DNA of 64,000 nucleotides from positions 47,946 through 111,945 of the forward strand of contig QLIY01000389.1 in assembly GCA_003260075.1 (NCBI GenBank), written 5' to 3'. Shown here piece after piece: positions 13,710 to 26,492 of the stretch. Position numbers and translations under genes: made by a program. The DNA comes from Phallusia mammillata (taxonomy: Eukaryota; Chordata; Ascidiacea; Phlebobranchia; Ascidiidae). How positions within the stretch are numbered: position 1 is the first letter of the stretch; each line of letters starts with the position of its first letter. The notes below the pieces were generated by a model. It was not told the DNA's origin. It saw nothing but the letters and a program-made list of their open reading frames with translations, and made no database searches.

Positions 13710-16484
13710 TAATCCCCATCACAGCACGAGCCTCCTTATTTGCATAGAACCACGTGATTTTGATCAGCGAAATTTCAAAAACAGAGGGTGGTTGTAAATG
13801 TCGTCGTGGTTGTACGTTTTTTGTGCACTGCAATTACGGTGGAGAAATGAAGCGATAGTAATTATTAGGCGACATTGGAAAGTCACGTGCCAGTCCTCGT
13901 TCGATTCAAGACTATCATGACCACTACGAGGTAAATGATGATGCAAATATTGTGCAAACTCACTATGAAAAGTTGAATGTTAAGGAAAATATGGGTTATC
14001 ATTTACTCTACAAGTACATGATGCGTTTTCTAAGAATTTTATAGGGTTAAAATATTCAAATGGTTAAATATAGGGCTAATTTACGGTTTCAACACCAAAA
14101 TTATAAAATAACAAATAAAATTATCCAAAACATTTCATAAACGTTTTAGGTTCTGGAATCAATGGCCTTAAGAGTGATGTCAGTTAAATCCTAAAAACTA
14201 CAGAATTATTATTTCTTAAGCCCTCTACGAAAAGAAGTTTTAATAATACATTACATCAGAAGTTCTTAAACTTAAGAAAACTATCAAACTACTTGTTTTC
14301 GAACTTGCACGCAAAAAGAATCAATTTTAACACAATCCCTGGGGGTAAAATCTTAACAGCAGTAGAAAAACACACCGCATTTTAAAAACCGCGCATTTTG
14401 TGTTGATCTCAAACGCACTTGTAACTCAATTTTATTTCACAATGCCTTCAAATTCACAATAACAACATCATCTTCCTATGCTGCGAGCTAATTTACGCTG
14501 CCGAGTTTATACCTTACTATAAAACCACAACAAACGCAATGTCCTCCGGCAAGCCGTTACGGAAGCCACGCGCACTGCAATAACATTCCTCAGCCGTTGA
14601 AAATGCGAACTTGCGTGTGAAATTGCCTCACAACGACTCCAACATAATTGCCGTGACAGTAATAGGTCTACACGTTTGACGCAAAACAAGTGGTTATCGA
14701 ATTCCAGCTATGACAATTTCAAATTTAACCTGCATTGCTAATTTGCACGCAAAAGTTTAAAATAGACTCTGCACCACTTTTACGCAGTTAAACGTATTAG
14801 AAACAAATAATTTAGACATTTTTAACAGTATTCAGTTTTTAACACACTTTTGTTGTACTTTGTGTCACAAACAAGTGCATATAACTTGTTTAAAAACCCT
14901 CTTAGACTGTCCAAATTTTATTAACTTTCATCAGCGCTGCTAGAAAATATCTTTTAATCTAACCGTAAATGAATGAACAGATTGGGATGGCGCCGTTTGA
15001 AGCGCGAGTTTTACTTTGTGCACACAGAACAGTTTAATATAGAAGTTGTTTCGGCCGCAACCACAAGTAACTAGGCCGGTTCTGTGGTTTCGGTGAAAAT
15101 AGATGAACATAGAAAGTCAATGCTATTTTCGTTTACCTATTTTAAAGAAAGCAAGATTTATTTAAAACTCAGTGTGGCGATTGAGGTTTAAGGTGCCGTT
15201 TTTAAGCTAAACTTGGCATTTTACGAAATTTTGGTTAAAGCAAACCATGTAAAGACTGGTGGGAGTGATCGTTTATCCGTTTTATCCGCTTTCGGGAAAG
15301 GTTACAATTTCCCTAAATACCCCTGCTTCCTGGGTAGAGTTGCACACTTCAAAAACAGTTTGTTTGCAAAGGAAAACACACCGCGGAAACGGGCAAAACG
15401 GTCGAGATCACGATAGTAAACAATCAAAGCAAAAAAAATCATTACCAAGTAAAAGACAAGACCAAAATACCGCATAACGTGAAAACTGGTCATTAAAAAT
15501 TAGAAAGCAATTTTGAGGTTGCTTCATATTTATAGGGAGAAACAGCCAAAAAGCTTTTACTTTATTGCGACTGACATCAAATTTAAGCTGACTCATCAAA
15601 AACTACGGTTTGAGGTCAGCCAAATTCCCCATTAAGGGTAGTAAAAGCACAGTAATGGCCAGCTAAAGGTAGCAAAGTGCATACAATGGAAAAAATTCGA
15701 GTTAATATGGGCACAGCAGATCGGTAATGTTGACCAGGCTTCATAACAAACTATGACTGGAATTGTTTTGAAAGGTTGGCCAAATTTAATTACGCGTCTT
15801 CGCAACAACGTGCCATAAATCATAGCGATGTTGAGACTTCTACACAATAATAATGTCCTACGCTGCGTTTAGCTTTGATGTTAGGCAAAAGATTAAAATA
15901 GCCGCTGCAAGTTTCCAACAGAAGCAAAACATATTCATTCAAGAAAGTGACGTTAAAATTTCACTCATAAACACATATTGAAACATTTTGTCAATAAATA
16001 TGACGTCACAGCCTCGACTGACGTCACAAATGATTGATACGTCACCACAGGCTTTTTACGACAAATGTTTCGAGTGGCATAAAACTTTGATCACACACTT
16101 CAAGGTCGAATTGAAACGCACAGGTATTATGTAAAGTTTACACGGGAATAAAGACTTAAAGTTTCCGCCATTTCCGCAACTTGTTTAGTCGCCATTTTCT
16201 GCCGATTACCAGATCCGGCGGCATAAGTGTTTATTACGCTCTCAACAAAACTGTGCATAGCATAAGTCAGGGTAAGTTACAAATTGTGTTGTAAACGTCC
16301 TTTTTACTGTTATCAAAATAAACAAAACTGACCATTTTATCAGAAATCACAACTCGACTATTAGGCTTTTAAATTACATGCAGTTTTGAACTGCAATTCA
16401 ATAAAACACATTGTACTTTCTATTCATTAAGATATAACCAGGTTATTAGCATATCGGCCACTGCATGATATATACTGTTGTTAC

Positions 16485-16684
16485 AACATAACTTGGTTGA
16501 CCTCGGTTAATCCGGACCTGTTTGGACCAAAAAAAAATTGTCAGGATTAGGCGAAGATCCGGATTAACCGATGTCGATTAGTTAAAGCCTTACTACATTA
16601 CAAATCATTTGTGCCTCAAGTTTTGTCGAAATTAGGCGAAGATCTGAATTTATCCAATTTCGGTTCACCCAAGGTTTACTATAC
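16485..16684. mobile_element. Pogo-like non-autonomous repeat, copy A
   Basis: The left end reads cctcggttaatccggacc and the right end is its approximate reverse complement, finishing in ggtttactata. The same family is at 45945-46125 (opposite orientation), 59772-59830 and 60156-60332, sharing the inner phrase aaagccttac..acaaatcatttgt. End sequence resembles pogo/Tigger-type elements. Exact boundaries are approximate. Confidence 0.55.
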
Positions 16685-16722
16685 TAAGTCTCAAAAACGC
16701 CGGAAACTCCACCGAAATACGT

Positions 16723-16734
16723 CCCCCCCCCCCC
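16723..16734. other. Poly-C assembly placeholder
   Basis: There are twelve Cs; one belongs to each flanking copy, leaving ten. 16661-16723 is repeated at 16734-16794. Confidence 0.8.
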
Positions 16735-19700
16735 GGTTCACCCAAGGTTTACTATACTAAGTCTCAAAAACGCCGGAAACTGCACTGAAATGCGTTTATT
16801 CGTATTTACATGTTTTCACACGCGCAAAAAGCATGTTTCGTAATGATTTCTTTTCGCCTCACTAATCCATACAAATTCACATGAAAATTTCCAACATTTC
16901 TAGACAACAAGCTACCACAATATGGTATCCAAACGTGAACAACATACAGTAGCTAATGCGGGTAAACAGTAAACCCACATAACACGAAAACACGGACACG
17001 GTAAATACCTTTAAACGCGGCAAATGGAATTTCCAACAAAGCTGGCAAACAGATATGGAAACAGCACAAACAACATTAGTAACGTATGTTTGCCGAGATG
17101 TTCATGTCGTATATTAACAACTGCCAAAACACGACAAAGCCATCTCAACTCAGGCCGTAAGTGAGCAAATAGTCCACGTACGGCCTAATTTTCACAATGC
17201 GTTTTTTGGTGTGATAGCTCGCAGTAATATGTTGGAGACAACTTTATACAGTATCAGTACTTTGCAAATTTTGCGTGGTTTCGTAATTGGGGTATTGCTT
17301 ATTGCATCGAATACAATTTTGTTTTTCTTTAACTGTGGTAAACTTTGTTGCAATCTAACACAATAACAGGAATGTACTACGCAAACCGCGCTTGGGACAT
17401 ACGGAAAAAATATCAAAAACCACCCTCACTTAAAACACACAAAATTGTACGCCTAAACAATAGATCCTTTATGCTAGAAAAACCTCTTGCCCTAAAACGC
17501 ATATTTTTATCAAAACCACAAAAAAACACCATAAAGAAAAATCTTTTGGCAGCAAAAATAATCTACAAGAATTTACGCAACGCGGACGACAGTCAGAACT
17601 TAAAGGAATGCGAGGGTTCAAATTTGCGGACCACAATACACGCAGGAGATTCGTCACTGGAAACCCTTCTACGCAAGAACCGGTTTTATTGCGAGCTGGG
17701 TCAATAGTACAAGCAAACGTTCTCGAGTGCAGAGGCAAATAGGACGTCGAGGGCCTGTACGTTCTTTGCGTCGTTAATTTGCCGCTGGGGACCCCCTGGG
17801 TGGGTTTAATCGTTGAAGATACGTCAGTGGTAAGAAGGCAAATGCAAACACGGACTAAGGGACAACGCCTACTCCACTGTGTAGGTTGCAAATGCAAACA
17901 TCGCTAATAGATCGTGGTTTAAATGTGCCGGGAAATCCTTTCACTATAAACGTTGTAACATGGATTTTACAGTTATAAAAGTCACTATAATAGTAATTGT
18001 AACAGTTATACTGAATCTGCTGATTTCAACCCTTTTTTGCCAATTCTTGCTAGCTTTTTTTACAAAAACAAATGCTTTAACTTGCCCAAAGGTAGTAAAT
18101 TACACATAAGATTTAAGAGACACAGGTTAAATTACACATACGTCTATAATTATACCAACTTAACACATTTGTGCTTTCGCTTCCCTAAAAGTGAAAAAGT
18201 GTCTCTTAAATTTGGTTATTTGACTAATTTAGTTTTTCTCAGTCACAAATGAATGATGAGTAATTGAGTGCGTAAGCTCTAACGAGATTTTCCAACAGCA
18301 TTGATTTTGTGCATTGAATGACACAGCAACTCGGCTTGCGCAAAATCGACCAAAATGCAATCACCGGCTTAATTGCCACGTGACTGATAACCGCAGGAGC
18401 AGGCAAACACGCACGCAGGTGTGGTTGTCATGCCAACGCAGTCTGTGGGCACCTGGGACAATGGCAGTGAAATTGATCCCAGTTTAAAGTGAGGTTACCA
18501 CAATGCAGCAACAGCTAATGAGGAATGTGATAGGGTGTTGTTAATTTTTTGTGCTAATACAGAGAAATTTAGGATTTGGTGTGTTAGAACAGGCCTGAAA
18601 TAATCAAAACCCGTTATATACCTCACAATCACTTAACGACGCAGTTTTCCGAAGGAAACCCACGCGTTTTAAGACGACTGCACATTTGACCAGGAGCCTG
18701 ATAAACAAAGAAACAGAACGGACAAAATACACACAGATGGCAGTTTGGCGCCGGCAAATACGGCAATGTTTGACTGCTCGTAAACCTAGTGTCAGGACAG
18801 AACAGTTTTCCTTCTAAAGTCAACACAACAGGTACACCTACGCCTACACGAAGTGCGCACGAGGCTCGGTGACACTGAGGACGGCCTGCGTAGCGGTTGA
18901 AGAGTGACGAAGGGTTGACGCACAAGCGAAGAAAGCTGGAAATGCTAACGCCGTTTGCTGTCAATTACTTGGGTTACGTTGTTGGTAACGTCGACGCAAA
19001 TACCGCGTTAAATCTAATTTTTTTTAACCAACCTAAACCAATTTTACGATTGTCGGTGAGTCTACAGTGCAGGTAGATTTTTTTAAGGTTTTTACGCTGC
19101 AAAGGGGCAGAGTTTAACAACTTGTCGTGGGCTACGAGACAAACCGTATTTAATATCCGGAGGCAGGTGCTTAGTGGGCAATTATTATTTTTTTCAGCAA
19201 AGTCAGGACGTACAAAAAATTCAGGTCGATCACAACTAAAACCAGTTAAAGAAGAACATGGGCAAAAATAAGTTGCGTCTATAGATTGTTTTCAACAAAA
19301 TATATATTTTTCCTTTGTGGGGAGGGGTCAACTTATGCGAAGGAAGGGGACAGTTTATCCCTAATACCCCAATACCTAGCAAAACGCAATCGTACACTTG
19401 ATAACACATGAAGGGATATACATTATTACTATCATAGAGTAACGAAGACAAATTTACAATCAACAACATAGAGTAGTATTTAATGAGTGCATAACGACAA
19501 ATGCTAAGAAGCGGTAAGAGCCCCTAGTCGACTTTTCTTAAACCCGATTTGGTGGTTACACACAGAATTCACAGACAGGTGTTGTCCTCTATGCGTTAAG
19601 ATCATGGCCTCTTGCGCTACACTTTTAGGGTAAACGTTGACGTAAAAACTGTACTCATACGGGTTACTTCAAGTCGTTGCAAATGTCAGCAGCTATAGGA

Positions 19701-19810
19701 TAGAGGTAACCACCAACACTAAATGCCGTGAGAATAAGGCTTTAGTCAACAACTGGGATTTTTTGTTACAACGTCTTGTACTGTGGTTGGAACTTTGTTA
19801 AAGAAGTTAA

Positions 19811-19820
19811 CCCCCCCCCC
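19811..19820. other. Poly-C assembly placeholder
   Basis: Exactly ten Cs. 19699-19810 is repeated at 19821-19931 with very few differences. Confidence 0.85.
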
Positions 19821-20419
19821 GATAGAGGTAACCACCAACACTAAATGCCGTGAGAATAAGGCTTTAGTGAACAACTGGGATTTTTTTTTACAACGTCTTG
19901 TACTGTGGTTGGAACTTTGTTAAAGAAGTTAGAAAACATTTTTTGTAGACTATAGTCAATATGGAGAAAGTAACCAATTCGTGAACTTTTAAACCTAACT
20001 GTGACGTAAGACGTAACACAAATAGATTAATAAAGAAAGTTTTAAGCAACTTCGAAAATGTCACCTAAAAATCTTGCATTAAAAGAGTTATGATTTAAAG
20101 CTTCGTTTTAAAAATCTGTTTGAATTAATTTTATAAACTGTGGCTGCCTAGTATAGTCTAGTTCCTCAGGCAAATGTATCATGCGTGCAGACGTTACTAC
20201 GTCCCATTAAGGTCGCTATCTGTTTAAATGAGTGTCTACAGGTAGGATATTAAACTTTCTCGTATTTGCATCCTTCAACAAGGATCCAAACACAACTGCG
20301 CTACACATACTGCCTTATACACCAAGACGCAAACTACAATCTAACCATGACATACGGAAACCTTCACTTGAAATTATCCTTCTGGTCAATAATTGGGCAT
20401 ACGTGAAAGTGGCACGCGA

Positions 20420-20581
20420 TTAAAGCCTTCGGTCTCCTTTTTCGTACATGGGCCCAGAGGCAAAATCAACGGCACGAGGTAAACAAGGAGAGCGGTCTTG
20501 GCTTTCGCGGGCGCCACAATTAAGATATCTCGGCAAGGTTTGGGCGCGAAAGCGATCATGTCCGGGAGCACGCCGAACGTG
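20420..20581 (-). CDS. Possible terminal exon of the membrane-protein gene
   Basis: A GC-rich island (about 20440-20640) contrasts with AT-rich surroundings, as exons here do. On the minus strand a 53-codon open frame follows an AG at 20583-20582 in phase 0, which matches the phase left by the exon at 22299-22436, and ends in TAA. It is rich in Arg and Pro. The acceptor is weak (no pyrimidine tract), and a second minus-strand frame (20386-20571) and a plus-strand frame (20448-20657) are equally open, so strand and frame are uncertain. Confidence 0.25.
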   Translation of the reverse strand, partial: HVRRAPGHDRFRAQTLPRYLNCGARESQDRSPCLPRAVDFASGPMYEKGDRRL

Positions 20582-22298
20582 CTACCCCGATCTCACCGAT
20601 AAAATCGCCAGCGTACACGGTACATACAAGGGGACTCCCCACACACAAGGCCGTTGAACTAGGGATAGGAACACTGAGGTGGCATAGGTTTTTTGTGTAT
20701 TCCTGCTACCTCAAGGGTTAAGCAAATGTAACAATAAAAAAAAAGTTTAGGTGCCAAGCATTCTACAAATTAGGTACAAACTAAAAGGTGATAGATATTA
20801 AAGCCAGTTCATGCACTAATTATAAATACTGTTTTGGTAAACTTTGTCCATTTGTCAAGGTATTCCTACAGCAATAATTTAAACTCAACCTAAACCTGAA
20901 TGAACCATAATCTGAGCGTTAAATGGAACTTCATTTTCACGTATTAGTTTCCTCACAACGACAGATTATACAGGCCTAGCCATAAGCTGGGCGTTTGCCT
21001 TATATGCAAAAAAAAACAGTTCATAGTGAAGAGTCAGAAATGCATTTACATGGGGGAATAGCGACCCCGAAATGCTTTTAAACGGCTGATACACTTTAAA
21101 ACCAGACAATCTCAATACTAATCTACGAGGAGCACGGTGCCGCAAAAGTTCACCGTTCGTTCTTCGCTTTTATAGTGTTTAGTAAACAACTGGTCCGCAG
21201 AACGAGACCATATTCTCCACACAGACAACTTTAAAGCATACTCAGGCCCCACCCTTGCAGCGCTGTGCTACACTAATGGTCCCAAAGGTGGCAGCTAGCA
21301 CGGACCGTTCTCATCTCAACTGAAATTTGTGTCTACGATTGTGGGTAGGGATAAGGATGCAGGCTCAGAGGCATAACGGCGGCTTTGTGGTTGCATAACA
21401 GCGATAGATGATGAATGTCAACAGACGCAATTTCGTGTGGATGCCGCAAGCGCGCGTTTGTGATAAACCGCATTGAAATTGACGTCACATTTGCTTTGTT
21501 AGGACCAGATTGTTTTTATCTGTGGGTGGTCTATGGAACACAACGACCTTTCGTTATGTAAGGGTGAATTTATTGGAAACAAACTTGCACCCAATATAGG
21601 CGTATTTTGTTTTTTCCCGAATGCTTTGGACTTAATGGTCTGTTCGATGATTAACAAGTAGATAAATTACATTTTGCCACACCCTTTAGTCCTCTAGCGC
21701 TACAAGTACCAGTCTGTTTTGCCTAAAATCCATCATGAGCGAGTTAAAATTTTTGTAAGAAACACATTTGCCTCAACCTTGCATTATAGACATACAAACA
21801 GAGTCTAAACAGAGAAACCTATAAACAGAGTCTTTGCCAAAAATTTGCAACCACTGGAAAAAACGTATGTCCACTAACGGTCGTTCGCTTCACTTATTTG
21901 TGGCTTATATAACAAATGAATCACGGTACACCCGCCACTACAACTAGTGTTGGGTGATCTATTTTAAAACTCATTTACGTACTTACTGTATGAGCAAACA
22001 AATGCGAACTTTCTATGTACCGAAACAAAACCGAAAAAGATAGAATGCCTTTATCACACTGTCAAGAAACTTGCTTATAAATGACTCACCAATATATAGC
22101 AATGTGCGTCACGAAAATATTTAAGAAAGTTTAATCTTAAGTTTTCAAGGGGCGCGTAATACCAAACCAATGCAACATCGCTGACAAGGTTGTCAAATAA
22201 CAAATATATCACCAACCACAAAGCAAAGTGCGATAATACAACTTCAAAAATTACCCCAACTGGTAAGCAAATAATCGTTTATACATAAAATAAAATAC

Positions 22299-25200
22299 CT
22301 TTCGTTTTGAACTGGCCAGAATAGCAGGAAGAGATGTCCTTCTTCTGGCCATCATATTTGACCATTTGGTGGCGTCCTTTACGTTGTTGTTCTCTTTGAT
22401 GACGTCAAGCGACGCTCGTCTTCTTACACGGGCAGGCTGTGGAAAACAAAATGTTAACATATCATATTGTATTATAGATAGCATAATACGTTGTTTCCGT
22501 GGGCCAAATCCGGTGACAGTGACGTCATCGGCTGTATTGGTGGTGAAATGAGCAAGCGCATTAAACTGCAGCTAAGCCCGGAAGTTGGTTACATATTTAC
22601 CAAGCTGCTGAGCTATTACATATTGGAAAACACTTGTTTATTGCATTTTGCAGTAAATTGGTCTCATTATGAGTACAAACTTGGTCGTGTTTATAAAGGT
22701 TTTTATAAAAAACCTACGTCACCGAAGTTTTAATGGATCGTATCGGTGCGGTACTATTTCACAAGAAAATTTAAACATTATTTTCAAAATTTCACATGGG
22801 TTCTTCGTAAGACTGACTAGTTTACTGATCATGACAAGAGCATTTGCCTTTACGTTTGAGATTAAAGCTTGTTACACTTATGACAATTATCCCAAGACAA
22901 ATAATATAAATTTTATGTAATTTTGTGTCTACACACTTTAATATTTGATACTTTTCGGTTGTATAAGCCTTGGTTTAACTCCTGAGAAAAACTGATTCCG
23001 ATTCTAATGGTAAAACAAACCCCCCAAAACTTTTAAAGTAACAACTTAGGCAACATATTTACCATAAATGATAACTCCTCCTCGTCGCAAACATCTAATT
23101 TAAGCGTCACCACCATTTAATATCTAACTCAGTTCTTTTTAGTCTGCCTGTGTATTCCTAAACCTGCAGAGCTATGAGACAGAGTCGAAAGAACAAAGGC
23201 TTTTGTATGCCACGAGCAATTACACATGCGACATGCTAGCTGGGTACGTAAATGCACAGCGCATGAGGCTCTATAATGCGTTTATAGAAGGCAAAAGGCT
23301 GAAGAGAGGACATGAAAATCAGTGAGTCAACGAGAGGAAGTGTCAGCATTGGTAGCTCGCCAAAAGAGCAGCCTGATGTGACAGTTGTGACGTCAACGAT
23401 GCGTTAACTGACAGTCACAGGATTCCATTTGTTGTGGAGCATAGGGAGCGGGAACCGAGGCGCTTGGCTGGCTAAAATTTCTCCGAATCGCGGCGGATTT
23501 TGCATGTGTTTGCATCAGCGAAGACAGGAACACCGCATGCAGTCCGTTGTGGCTTAGAGCAATAAACACGACGACCCCGCAGAGCACCGCAAAATATGTT
23601 TGGTGACAATGCAATAAAACCTAAAAGAGGTGTCTATTGACGTACAGCCCGTATCCCAATTCTAGTTGTAGGCCTTTAAAGCGTGTCCTTGTGATTTCGC
23701 TAATTATAACAATGGCAACTTTATATAGCATGGTGATTGGTAACTTAATTTCAGAGGGCTTGTATACAATAAATAGATTTTTCTGCAAACATTTTAACCG
23801 CTGCTGTTTTGTCATGTAAAAACATAAGAAACGTCGAAACGACAGTGGTACCGACACAATAGGTGTCTCGTTCATTGATTAGGCTACTTCCAAATACTTA
23901 CTTTGACATTTATAGAATTTTTAACAACGCTACTAACAGTTTTTAAACAAACGCAGTATATAAATCTTCTGTTACTGTTGAAAGCCCCCCCCCCGCACCG
24001 CAAAATATGTTTGGTGACAATGCAATAAAACCTAAAAGAGGTATCTATACAAATTTTAGAACAATTTGTGGAGGACATTGAACGTTGCAAAACTATTTTT
24101 ATCCCTGAACAATTGTGATTGGAATACGACACAGGCAAAATTTGCATATTTTTGAGTACTAAATGAATGCCAAACGATTAAGAAGAGTTCATTTTTTCAA
24201 GCAACTATTATATTACGCATACGACCTGCCTTTGTCCTCAATTTTAATGCTTAACAATTTTCAATAGAAATCTTTAAAAAAAATCAAAATAAACAATTTG
24301 TCATTAAAGCTTTTTTTACGAATTGACAGCAGAACAATTTGCATTTAGTGCGAAAATATACAATTTCATCAAAAGACTTTTGTTAGGTAACAAAGACAAG
24401 CTTTAATGATACTAAAACAAAAAAATTAATTTATGAACAAGTTATAACTTATAACATTGCAGTTTAAGCAAGTGTACAGAATATGTTTCACCAAACAAGC
24501 AATAAAAACTCAAAACTGACAGATATTTGTCTGCAAAATTTTTTAAACCTCAGCGACTCAGCAATTCAACAAAATTCGAATAAAAATGCCACTGTTCCTT
24601 TTCAACCCAGCTTTCCACAAAAAATGATTATTAAATACATTATAACACAGGAATGTGATAAAAACATCCTTTAGGAAATGGTTTAGCTTCCGGTTGAGCA
24701 GTGGATTACCTCAGTAAAACTACAGGTCAACAAAACGATGAGCAGACGGACTTAGATGTTTTGATTGATTGTTTCATGACGGTAGCAGCACAGTGAGGCC
24801 ATGACACATTGCATGTCCTGATTATAACGTGATCTTAACATAGTTGTGCTGCTTAGTAAAGGGAAGTTGTAAAAGAGCTAGGGTTTACTCCAGTTGTTTG
24901 TTGCCAACAAACTGTGAAAGACTACGTAAAATTTAGCAATGGTGTTCTGAACATAGCTAACAATGACCAACACAAAATTGGAACAATACTATGCAAATAT
25001 ACATATGTGTGTTTAACCTGGCAAAAACCTCTTGATTTTTGATTCATGTTAATAAAAGCTTAAGTTTAAAAGCAAACAAAGAGTATAATGCTACTTCAAG
25101 TAGCACTTAAGGGTTCAAGTCATTAAAATCGGATTAGAGAAACTTTTTATTGTGGACAAAAGCTACATCAATCAGCACCATAATATGGACTTAATAACTA

Positions 25201-26404
25201 AGGGAAGATTCACAATATTAATCAATGATTCTGTCACACACAAAAATGTTCTCCATTCTTAGTAAGTTTGTAACAAAGCGGTGAACATCAATGTCCATTG
25301 AAGGGTCTGATACTGTTTAGTTTATTCCCTCTCAGTTCATAGACTTAAAAAGCTTCATTTATTTGCCGAAGTTTTGACACTACTAAATTCGTTGTATTGT
25401 ATTTGCACAGTCAAGTCAGGACTTCAATTGCTGTACGTTAGTATGTTTGTAGTTTACAGTTGACTAATGAATAAGGGATGTCCTAATGGACTGATTAATT
25501 GTTTACCAAGTCATTATCATTTGCAACAAACACTTGCTTGAAAACCTGTCTAATTATAGATGCTCTTTTCAGTTTTCTTACCTTGTTTTTAAAACCTAAA
25601 ATCCACAAATTTATATCTGCCCATTATTGTTCTTGAACTACTATGCCAAATTCACCTTTGTGCTGTTCTGAAGGTGTAACAGCATGCTCTAAATATAATT
25701 TGTCTTCTTAAACTGCACATATGCGTAAAGGGTTTTCAGCTACTGATTAAATGGTTCAACTTTTTAAATGCGGAAGCATAACTTAGAATATAAATTGGAT
25801 TCTTGTAAAATATGGTTCATAAAAAGGCCTATAACTGTCTTTAAACTTTTATAGGGGTTCCTGACCCAAAACAACATTGTACTGACCATGTACCATTGTT
25901 CTTGGTTAGTCAACTAAATAAATGAAGGTAATTTACTCACCCTAGGCATGGTGCCAATATTGGTGTGAGTTTTATACACATTGGCAGTTTGCTTCTTCAT
26001 TAGCACAACACAAGGCATAAAAGAATCGGAGGTGAGCGCAAGATCAGAAAGTGACCTCCGAATCGTTCGCTTTGGTGGCTTGGCCATGAAATTTGTCTGC
26101 AAACACAAAGCAAGTGAATGACTCTGTGACCAAGAGCTTTTACAATGCCATCAAAGGCCTGTCATAAAATTAACAACCCTCTTCTATTGCTTGGCTTTTA
26201 AGTGATGAAATAGAGTTTTCCAGTAACAACTCTTCATCAATTATTTTTAATACTGTGAGGAAAGAGTTAAAATTTAAGTCAATACTCATTGCTGATAGAA
26301 AACATTCCTGAACCTAACAAGCATGACACTATTACCACTATCAACAATTATAAAAATAAGAAAAAAATCATGAATTTACATGATATTGACTTTTTAAATG
26401 GTCA

Positions 26405-26492
<88 letters not shown>

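Larger units (their letters stand above)
8836..20419. other. No supportable gene; intergenic stretch
   Basis: I find no exon chain of a recognisable family. Assembly joins lie near 13636, 16723 and 19811, and one copy of a pogo-like repeat near 16485. A few open frames (12217-12689 and 17345-17707, plus strand) are discussed under rejected items. The stretch may hold the 3' end of the membrane-protein gene to the right, or regulatory DNA. Confidence 0.45.

Noticed and set aside
17345..17707. 120-codon basic plus-strand frame, with a 142-codon frame on the opposite strand
   Set aside because: Both strands are open over the same stretch, neither shows motifs, and no splice partners are found.
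23393..23614. Possible extra exon of the membrane-protein gene
   Set aside because: Phase does not fit between exons D and E, and no clear splice sites flank it.
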